Source: Nitrospira sp. (GTDB lineage: Bacteria; Nitrospirota; Nitrospiria; Nitrospirales; Nitrospiraceae). From it: DNA of 11,465 nt. Positions 1 to 5,550 of this stretch are shown here, in pieces. The position numbers and the translations under genes are program-made. The first letter of the stretch is position 1. Each line of letters opens with the position of its first letter. The notes beneath the pieces are model-generated. The model did no database searches, had not been told where the DNA came from, and saw only the letters and a list, made by a program, of their open reading frames with translations. The DNA is taken from contig JAKDNQ010000053.1 of assembly GCA_030456405.1 (NCBI GenBank), positions 1 through 11,465 of the forward strand, read 5' to 3'.

Positions 1-208
1 CAACCTCGACGGAGCAGCTTCCAGGCCCTTTGAATGTGAGATGAAGATCGTGCCGGGAGAGGAATGGATTCGTGGCAGTTCTGGTGATGGTCAATCGCAC
101 ACGATCAGCGGAAAACTCGACAGAAGCCGGCACCGGCACATCGCTGCTACAAGCAGCCAGCAGTAGGAACAGGCCGGCCAAGCACCTTACCGGATCAATT
201 CCACTCAC
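1..208 (-). CDS. Putative lipoprotein, 5' part only (runs off the window)
   Basis: An open frame on the minus strand begins with GTG at 208-206 and runs without a stop to the window edge (69 codons). The GTG shares bases with the TGA stop of the preceding GlcG-like gene (GTGA overlap), typical of translational coupling. The N-terminus has a basic residue near the start, a hydrophobic stretch (LAGLFLLLAAC) and a lipobox LAAC followed by SSD, so the product is probably exported and lipidated at that cysteine. The visible mature part (about 50 residues, beta-rich in appearance) matches no family I recognise. Function unknown; membership of an operon with the GlcG-like gene is inferred from the overlap. 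Confidence 0.72.
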   Translation of the reverse strand, partial: MSGIDPVRCLAGLFLLLAACSSDVPVPASVEFSADRVRLTITRTATNPFLSRHDLHLTFKGPGSCSVEV

Positions 209-756
209 TTGGGTGCTGAAACTTTCGGCGCAGCGCCAATCGCGTCCAGCCCCGCTTGAGCGCAGGCGTCGTCAAGGTGTGCGCCTGGCGCTCCACCGAC
301 ACCGATGCCTCCGACAATCTCACCGTCGATCTCGATCGGGAGCCCGCCACCCAGCATCAGTACCTGATCGTTCATCTCGCGAAGGGCTTGCACGGTCGGC
401 ATCTTGTTGATGAGTTCAGCCAACTCGGTCGTTGCACGGCGAAGACTCGCCGCGGTATAGGCTTTCTTCCTACTGCTATCGACCGTATGAGGACCGGCAC
501 CATCGGCCCGCGCCATGGCGCGGAGCACCCCGCCTCGATCCACCACCGACACACTGACCTTGTAGCCGTCTTTCTTGCAGGCATCCAGCGATGCCTGAAT
601 CGCTTTGCCCGCCAGCGAGAGCGGCAGCACCGACTCTTTCGGCAACTCATCAGTGGCCGGCGCCGTATACGGCATCAGCATCACGAACGCCGTTGCGACT
701 ATAATCCGATATGCGACTCGCACAGTGCCCCTTTGATGCAGATGATCGAATGCCAT
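205..756 (-). CDS. GlcG/HbpS family (haem-degrading domain, DUF336) secreted protein
   Basis: A 183-residue protein with the full GlcG/HbpS (PF03928-type) signature: SVVDRGGVLRAMARADGA (about 70-87), SSRKKAYTAA (94-103), and GGGLPIEIDGEIVGGIGVGGA (136-156) followed by CAQAGLDAI. Family members bind small ligands, in some cases haem, and often sit beside catabolic or redox genes; the ligand here cannot be read from sequence. A hydrophobic N-terminal segment (about 16-33, ending near TAPA) suggests a Sec signal, so it is probably periplasmic. Two starts are plausible: ATG at 756 preceded by GGGAG, or an in-frame GTG 11 codons later preceded by AAAGGGG; both leave the signal segment intact. The downstream lipoprotein gene overlaps its stop codon. 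Confidence 0.9.
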   Translation of the reverse strand: MAFDHLHQRGTVRVAYRIIVATAFVMLMPYTAPATDELPKESVLPLSLAGKAIQASLDACKKDGYKVSVSVVDRGGVLRAMARADGAGPHTVDSSRKKAYTAASLRRATTELAELINKMPTVQALREMNDQVLMLGGGLPIEIDGEIVGGIGVGGAPGAHLDDACAQAGLDAIGAAPKVSAPK

Positions 757-869
757 CGGTGTGTCTCCCGGTTAGTGAGGAAGGTGCACGGAAACAAGCG
801 TACGAAGGGGAGAGAGGGCCTGTCAAGATGGATGGCGGTTTTGGATTCAGGAGATGAGGAAGGAGGTCG

Positions 870-1055
870 TCAACTCCAGACGACGCGTTCTTGATTGAGG
901 AGATAATCGATCACTTCGATGCTGTTGCGCATCTGAATCTGGGCCTTCTCGGACATAGGAAGAACAGCGCCGACCAGCTTGCCCGATTCGACGTCGTCGA
1001 GCGACGGGATGCCATGAGGTCCACGCTTTTCCAACTCTTGTCGAAAACTTGCCAC
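870..1055 (-). CDS. Small hypothetical protein (61 aa), GTG start
   Basis: I chose the GTG at 1055-1053 because a near-perfect Shine-Dalgarno sequence (CAGGAGG, minus strand of 1061-1067) sits 5 nt upstream. The frame is open further upstream, to a TAG about 20 codons before this GTG, but the GTGs there lack a ribosome-binding site. The product is short, soluble and mixed-charge: an amphipathic N-terminus (ASFRQELEKRG), a PSLDDVESGKLVGAVLP middle, and a helical end finishing in NQERVVWS. It has no membrane segment, signal peptide or cysteine. I do not recognise the family. It lies 113 bp upstream of the GlcG-like gene on the same strand, so the two could share a transcript. Confidence 0.65.
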   Translation of the reverse strand: MASFRQELEKRGPHGIPSLDDVESGKLVGAVLPMSEKAQIQMRNSIEVIDYLLNQERVVWS

Positions 1056-1193
1056 AGTTGCCTCCTGATTCCCCACCACCGGATCAGCAATCTTTACGCC
1101 AGAGGTTTCGACCTATGTGACTGACGGCGTATAAGTAGCATATCACATGGAAACCCATGCCCCGGGTAAACAGCCTATCGTATTGATTGGAAG

Positions 1194-2249
1194 CTACTTT
1201 TCAGTCGATCGACGCAGGGAAGTTGAAACAGGAGCGAGGGCGCCCAGGTAAGGGAACTGACCAATGTTGAGAAGTGGGGTATCGAGACGTAGGCGAAAAT
1301 CATCATGCCCTGGGTCAATAAAGTGTGGATCACCGGTAATATCTGACCGGGCTTTGAGTTCCGGAGCTGGTTGGTTTGGATTATCCACACGCAGATAATC
1401 GCCATCTGTATTGTAGAACGCGTTGAACGAGCTAGTGGTCTGACTTGTTGGCGCGATCACAAAACCCACTCGATTCAGCCCGACCACATTACCGCTGACA
1501 TCACTCTGGGACTGCCCGAGAAACGCCGCGCCGCCACCATTCTTGACCAAAGTATTACTCACAATCACAGCACGGGCATGGCCGCTGACCACCACCGCTT
1601 CAAAGAGGCTCTGTCTGATCACGTTCCGCTCCAACCGCACGTTCGATTTGCCGGCAATCGAGACGCCATGATCGTTGTCATGAATCACGTTCCCTGTCAG
1701 GACGGCGTCTGAATCGGCAAACTGAACGCCGGTCGTCTCGCTCCCGCCGATCACACAATCTTCGATCCGCACATCGTGAACTTGCTGGCTGAACAACATG
1801 CCATTGATCTTGATCCGGCGGAGGACAATCCCTTGCCCATTGAAAAGACCGACGGCATGCCCCCCTCGGTCATTGATGGTCATATCGCTGATTTCAATGT
1901 CTGTCGCCCCATAGGGCCACTTGCCTACGTGAAGAGCGCCCACCACAATCTCGCGCCCCAGAATCGTCACCTGATCCACGCCAGCCCCGATGAACTTGAT
2001 CTTCTCTTTGCTGTGAATAGTCACATCCTGAGGATAGCGGCCTGGCTTGACGAAGACGGTATCGCCTTTCTTGGCGGCATCGACCGCTTCCTGAAGAGAG
2101 ACATAGTCCCCGGTTCCATCCAGCGCAACAACAAGGGTCCGAGGGCCTGGCAGTGGGCCCTCATCAGCCCACACCAGGCCGAAACCCCAGATCCCAAGCG
2201 CCGCAATGAAACCTAAGATCATCCCCTGTTTCATCATGCACGAACTCAT
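1194..2249 (-). CDS. Secreted right-handed parallel beta-helix repeat protein (NosD/pectate-lyase-like fold)
   Basis: A 351-residue protein. Residues 6-28 form a Sec signal peptide ending in VWA-DE. The next block (about 39-80: VALDGTGDYVSLQEAVDAAKKGDTV, then VKPGRY) is the classic N-terminal cap of pectinesterase-like and NosD-like beta-helices. Residues about 85-270 show short imperfect coils with recurrent patterns such as V-x-L-x-x-N-V-I (for example LTGNVIHDNDHGVSIAG and LERNVIRQSLFEAVVVSG). The C-terminal part (DPHFIDPGHDDFRLRLDTPLLNIG) is the usual end module of DUF1565-like beta-helix proteins. No lyase or esterase catalytic set can be assigned, so binding or carbohydrate modification are both possible. 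The start is ATG at 2249 with GGGGGAGG upstream. It diverges from coaE across 77 bp. Confidence 0.88.
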   Translation of the reverse strand: MSSCMMKQGMILGFIAALGIWGFGLVWADEGPLPGPRTLVVALDGTGDYVSLQEAVDAAKKGDTVFVKPGRYPQDVTIHSKEKIKFIGAGVDQVTILGREIVVGALHVGKWPYGATDIEISDMTINDRGGHAVGLFNGQGIVLRRIKINGMLFSQQVHDVRIEDCVIGGSETTGVQFADSDAVLTGNVIHDNDHGVSIAGKSNVRLERNVIRQSLFEAVVVSGHARAVIVSNTLVKNGGGAAFLGQSQSDVSGNVVGLNRVGFVIAPTSQTTSSFNAFYNTDGDYLRVDNPNQPAPELKARSDITGDPHFIDPGHDDFRLRLDTPLLNIGQFPYLGALAPVSTSLRRSTEK

Positions 2250-2290
2250 ACAAGCCTCCCCCGCCCGAAGTCAATCGATGTTCGGGTTGA

Positions 2291-2319
2291 TTGTGAGGCA
2301 AGAGTTCGCATGCTATCCT
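2291..2319 (+). promoter_or_regulatory. Candidate sigma70 promoter of coaE giving a leaderless mRNA
   Basis: A -35-like TTGTGA (2291-2296), a 17-nt spacer and an extended -10, TGC followed by TATCCT (2314-2319). Only 7 nt separate the -10 from the coaE ATG, so the transcript would begin at or next to the start codon. No Shine-Dalgarno sequence is visible. This is pattern matching only. Confidence 0.5.
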
Positions 2320-2326
2320 CCACGCC

Positions 2327-2923
2327 ATGATTCTAGTCGGCCTCACAGGTGGCGTCGCGACCGGCAAAAGCACTGTCGCCAAGATGTTCAAGCAATGCGG
2401 CGCGATCGTCATCGACGCCGACGAGCTGGCCCGTGAAGTCGTCAAGCCAGGCAAGACGGCGTGGAGAGAGATCGTCGGACTCTTTGGGAAGGTTGTCCTC
2501 AATCAGGACCATTCGCTCAACCGACAAGCTCTCGGACGCATCGTCTTCCGCAATCCAAAAAAACGCCGGCAACTCGAACAGATCATCCACCCCCGCGTTG
2601 CCCGAGAACAAGCCAAACTGACGAAACAGGTTGCTCGAACAGATCCAAAAGCCGTAGTGATTTACGACGTGCCCCTCTTGTTTGAGACCGGCATCGACAA
2701 GCGGGTGGATACCACCGTCGTCGTAACGGCTGATCGCAAAACCCAAATCGCCCGCCTCAAGGAAAGAAACGGCCTCTCTCGCGCCGACGCTATCCGGCGA
2801 ATACGAAGCCAGATGCCGCTGTCTAAGAAAATCCGGCTAGCCGATATCGTGGTTGATGGCACACTTCCACCACGACAGGTCATGCAATCGATTCGACGCG
2901 TCTACTTCGACCTCCTAAAATAG
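2327..2923 (+). CDS. coaE: Dephospho-CoA kinase
   Basis: CoaE catalyses the last step of coenzyme A synthesis, ATP-dependent phosphorylation of the ribose 3'-OH of dephospho-CoA, in the cytoplasm. The 198-residue length is normal for the family. Visible features: a P-loop GGVATGKST (8-16), the substrate-site DADELARE (30-37), a conserved HP-R (88-90), DVPLLFETG (114-122) and a lid/arginine region with R-x-x-x-Q-M-P (about 158-164), followed by RLADIVVDGT (170-179). The ATG at 2327 puts the P-loop at the expected place near the N-terminus. A leaderless start is likely. A second fragment of coaE 3' coding sequence lies 5.8 kb downstream on the same strand, which raises the possibility that the present 3' end arrived by recombination. 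Confidence 0.97.
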   Translation: MILVGLTGGVATGKSTVAKMFKQCGAIVIDADELAREVVKPGKTAWREIVGLFGKVVLNQDHSLNRQALGRIVFRNPKKRRQLEQIIHPRVAREQAKLTKQVARTDPKAVVIYDVPLLFETGIDKRVDTTVVVTADRKTQIARLKERNGLSRADAIRRIRSQMPLSKKIRLADIVVDGTLPPRQVMQSIRRVYFDLLK

Positions 2924-2936
2924 GGATAGTCTCTGC

Positions 2937-2942
2937 TAGACT
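2937..2942 (+). promoter_or_regulatory. Candidate extended -10 in front of the ORF at 2949
   Basis: TGC followed by TAGACT (2937-2942) ends 6 nt before the ATG at 2949, the same arrangement as at coaE and trxB. A convincing -35 is not visible at 17 nt. It suggests that this ATG was once a real leaderless gene start. Confidence 0.3.
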
Positions 2943-2948
2943 TTTGGT

Positions 2949-3089
2949 ATGTCGTTCCCCGGTGCACCAACGGATCGGACGCATTACACGCTAATCTTGG
3001 GCCTTACCGCAGTTATCATTGCATCGCCGCAACCTGGACTCTCGCCTCCCAGAAAAACAACCCACGTGAACACCAGAGGAAGCTGTTGA
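2949..3089 (+). pseudogene. 46-codon ORF, possible 5' remnant of a truncated exported-protein gene
   Basis: An ORF starting 25 bp after the coaE stop encodes a short polar N-terminus, a hydrophobic stretch (YTLILGLTAVIIAS, about 13-26), then a proline-rich segment and a stop. This looks like a signal peptide or membrane anchor with no mature domain behind it. The -10-like hexamer 6 nt before the ATG is the leaderless signature used by neighbouring genes, which supports a genuine start. I see no clear continuation in another frame after 3089. It may be a gene cut off by the event that brought in the downstream transporter block, or a small membrane peptide. The family is not recognised. Confidence 0.3.
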
Positions 3090-3361
3090 ATTACCCCACT
3101 CTTGCCTTCAGCGTCTGGCTGGAGCATGGAGCGTACTATTGTGTACTATGTATGGGCTGCGATGATTGCAGACCGGAGGTCCGGATGACACTCTTACTCT
3201 GGCGCTACCAAATTGGAGCGCTGGCGGGCAATTCGGGTCATTCGCTGAGATCGGCCGTTCCTTCAATGGAAGTATCTCAAGTGATGCTAACCTGAAATGG
3301 CGGAAAGAATTCATTTCGATTAGAGGAAAAAGAATTGCCGAGGGATTTGAGTGTCACATAC
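3090..3361. other. Gene-poor stretch between the 46-codon ORF and the DUF1302 gene
   Basis: I see no convincing gene in these 272 bp. Short ORFs exist on both strands, but none has a ribosome-binding site, recognisable domain or leaderless signature. It contains a quasi-palindrome CCGGAGGTCCGG (about 3174-3185) and a short repeat of GTACTAT around 3131-3149. Base composition is lower in GC than the adjoining coaE. No U-tract terminator is visible at the 3' end of the minus-strand operon. It could be decayed mobile or repeat DNA marking the left edge of an insertion. Confidence 0.4.
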
Positions 3362-4726
3362 TCAAAAGCCTATTTCTATTCCCGTCACCAGCCTGTCGTT
3401 CTGATCGAATTGACCAAACAAACCGCTACGGTTTCCGTGAAATAGATCAAACCCCAACCATACCTTCATGTTGTCCCGCAGTTCGTAACTCACTTTGGGC
3501 CGGACCAGTCCGTCACCAAAATTCACATTGTGTAACCACAGCACTTCGGCTTCCAGGATTTCATTCAGAAAATGCCTCCTGGTCAATAAGGAGGTCGTCG
3601 TATCCAATGTATCACGGACAATGTCGCTCGTTGGATTGAGCAGCCAGCTTTGAAAAAGCTGGAAACTCACCAACGAATCCTGGATGCCGAACCAATCCAG
3701 CCCCAGGACATACGATGTTTCACCACTCTTGATGACCCCATCGCGATCGTCCCTGTTCCTGGTCATCACATATCGGTCGGTGTTGTAGACCACTTCACCA
3801 CGTACGGTCAGATCACCAAAGGCGTTGCTGAAGGAGCCTCCGAGGAGATGATTGCGTTCATAACGAGGGCTGACTGTGACCACGGCGCCGCGTGGAGTAA
3901 GAGACAGAGACTGAAAAAAGACTGGAAAGTCGGCGTAATGATAGAAATAGTTAAGTGTAAGATCCCATCCATGCCAAAAGGTGGACAGCCGCATGCCGAT
4001 ATCAGAATCCATCAAGAAGTTGTTGGGGCGTTCAATTGAACGGAGATTCACAGGGACCCCAGGCGGCGCTTGTGGGACTACCAGCGGCGAGGTGAAGGCA
4101 AAGGTTGCACCTGATTCCGGAAGTAGATGATAGGTGCGATCCGGGATCCACAGAAGCTGCAAATTACTCTTACCAAGAGACAGCTCCGCATTGACTGTCC
4201 AGAGCGGAATGCGGGAATCGTCGAAATTATCCAAAATGAATTCCCTAAAGTTTTGCGGATTGACGACATCAAGCAGCTTCAGGCCATCGGCCTTACCCCA
4301 CACCACTTGTTGCTTGCCGAGAGTGAAATGGGCCTTCCCCAGTTGAGTGCTAAGGTACAACTCCCGCAATTCCATATCGGTTCGGTCGCCCAGCAATAAT
4401 CGGCGCGAGTTCGAAGCGATCTCCCTTTGCCCAGGTTGACCAGGTTCCAGGTGGTCGAACCCCTCGGCATACAGCCGGGCAATAGCGGTGAATCGAGTGT
4501 CCTCACTGAATCGATACTCCAGCTGCGGGTCAATGAGGAATTCCAACTTGTTGGCCCGGTCACGCGCTATCCCATAGGCCCCTTCCGATTCAAGTATGGC
4601 GCTGACACGAAGACGATCCGCTCCAGCTGGCTGGACGTCTTCGGGCGTTCCCGCGCCAAGGGCGCCGGCGGCGAATAACCAGCCCGCCAGCGCAATGACT
4701 CGGCACAGCGTATATGAACGTGACAT
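3362..4726 (-). CDS. DUF1302-like outer-membrane beta-barrel protein
   Basis: A 454-residue exported protein. It has a signal peptide (residues 1 to about 25, LAGWLFAAGALGA), then alternating beta-strand segments rich in aromatic residues, and ends in the outer-membrane signature IEIGF with a terminal phenylalanine. Features typical of DUF1302-like barrels are the early LEFLIDPQLEYRF strands, LRELYLSTQLGKAHFTLGKQQVVWGKADGLKLLDVVNPQNFREF (about 120-163, with the GKQQVVWG strand and DVVNPQ turn), and paired strands near the end (PKVSYELRDNMKVWLGFDLFHG). The start lies 6 bp after the stop of the LolA-like gene with no strong Shine-Dalgarno sequence, so translational coupling is likely. It is the last gene of the RND operon. 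A role as the outer-membrane partner or receptor of the transporter is inferred from context; substrate unknown. Confidence 0.85.
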   Translation of the reverse strand: MSRSYTLCRVIALAGWLFAAGALGAGTPEDVQPAGADRLRVSAILESEGAYGIARDRANKLEFLIDPQLEYRFSEDTRFTAIARLYAEGFDHLEPGQPGQREIASNSRRLLLGDRTDMELRELYLSTQLGKAHFTLGKQQVVWGKADGLKLLDVVNPQNFREFILDNFDDSRIPLWTVNAELSLGKSNLQLLWIPDRTYHLLPESGATFAFTSPLVVPQAPPGVPVNLRSIERPNNFLMDSDIGMRLSTFWHGWDLTLNYFYHYADFPVFFQSLSLTPRGAVVTVSPRYERNHLLGGSFSNAFGDLTVRGEVVYNTDRYVMTRNRDDRDGVIKSGETSYVLGLDWFGIQDSLVSFQLFQSWLLNPTSDIVRDTLDTTTSLLTRRHFLNEILEAEVLWLHNVNFGDGLVRPKVSYELRDNMKVWLGFDLFHGNRSGLFGQFDQNDRLVTGIEIGF

Positions 4727-4732
4727 GGGCCA

Positions 4733-5545
4733 CTAAAATCCGCGCCGCAAGCCATCTTCTGTGAACAGTTCATCCTTGACGTTCCGACCGTAATCCACGT
4801 CCTTAAAAATAAACTCAGTCCTATGCCCGGTCTTGTGGTTTTCGCTGATGATCCGATGGGTAGTCCAGATGTCCTGGATAAGTTTAATATCCCTAAACTG
4901 GGTGGTCTTTAAGGGATTACCCGCCACATCCCAGAATTTCGCCTGTCGCACCATCCAGATCTCGGCGTCGACACAGGATTGCACTTTCCCGTAGCCCAAT
5001 TCCTTGGCCGTTTCTTCATTCACCGGGATCTGCTCGACCAGAAAGCAGCGGTGGCCGTCAATCGTCTCTTCCCCGAACGTTTTCCAAGAGTAATCCTCGA
5101 TCCCAACCTTGGTTTCTTTGCGAATGTCCTCATAGGTCAAATCGGTGCCAAGGAAGTAATCACCCCGGTCGGAAGCGGAGATACGACGAACCTTGCGGGC
5201 GGCGGGTATATACAGCCATTGATCATCATCACGATCCGCTTCGGGATAGTCGTAAGTTAAAAAGGCCGTATCCTTGATATTGGCGGGACTCAGGTAAAAG
5301 ATCACGGTGCGCTTTTCCTTGCCGAAATACTTACGGAAGCTTTTGGTTTCCCGCACTCGTTCGGTACCGCCGCGATCCGTCATCGCCATGGTGACAAGGC
5401 GCGAAACTACTTCACCTTCATTGCGGGCGTTGATACGGCGAGCAATCTCATCGCCCGCGGGCAGCGCTTCCGCTCCCGCGTTAAACGCCAACAAAGGAGA
5501 CAGAAGGGATAGCACGAGAAACGTGTGTCGCATCTTCGGTTCCAT
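4733..5545 (-). CDS. Outer-membrane lipoprotein-sorting (LolA-like, PF17131-type) periplasmic protein
   Basis: A 270-residue protein with a signal peptide (about 1-25, LSLLSPLLAFNAGA). The mature part has the LolA-like hallmarks of proteins annotated as outer membrane lipoprotein-sorting protein: KRTVIFYLSPANIKDTAFLTYDY (78-100), DDDQWLYIPAARKVRRISASDRGDYFLGTDLTYEDI (106-141) and WMVRQAKFWDVAGNPLKTTQFRDIK (197-221). The fold is a half-open beta-barrel that carries lipid or another hydrophobic ligand through the periplasm. Two cysteines (167 and 191) could form a disulfide. The ATG at 5545 is preceded by an excellent AAGGAGGTAA, and the TAA inside that sequence is the stop of the RND gene, so the two are tightly coupled. 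This is probably not the housekeeping LolA but the dedicated carrier of the adjacent transporter. Confidence 0.88.
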   Translation of the reverse strand: MEPKMRHTFLVLSLLSPLLAFNAGAEALPAGDEIARRINARNEGEVVSRLVTMAMTDRGGTERVRETKSFRKYFGKEKRTVIFYLSPANIKDTAFLTYDYPEADRDDDQWLYIPAARKVRRISASDRGDYFLGTDLTYEDIRKETKVGIEDYSWKTFGEETIDGHRCFLVEQIPVNEETAKELGYGKVQSCVDAEIWMVRQAKFWDVAGNPLKTTQFRDIKLIQDIWTTHRIISENHKTGHRTEFIFKDVDYGRNVKDELFTEDGLRRGF

Positions 5546-5550
5546 AGGGA

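Noticed and set aside
1146..1159. Small perfect hairpin CATGG-AAAC-CCATG as a terminator of the beta-helix gene
   Set aside because: Only a 5-bp stem with no T-tract; too weak to call.
3174..3185. CCGGAGGTCCGG as an operator or integrase core
   Set aside because: The palindrome is broken at the centre, occurs once, and nothing nearby supports a binding role.
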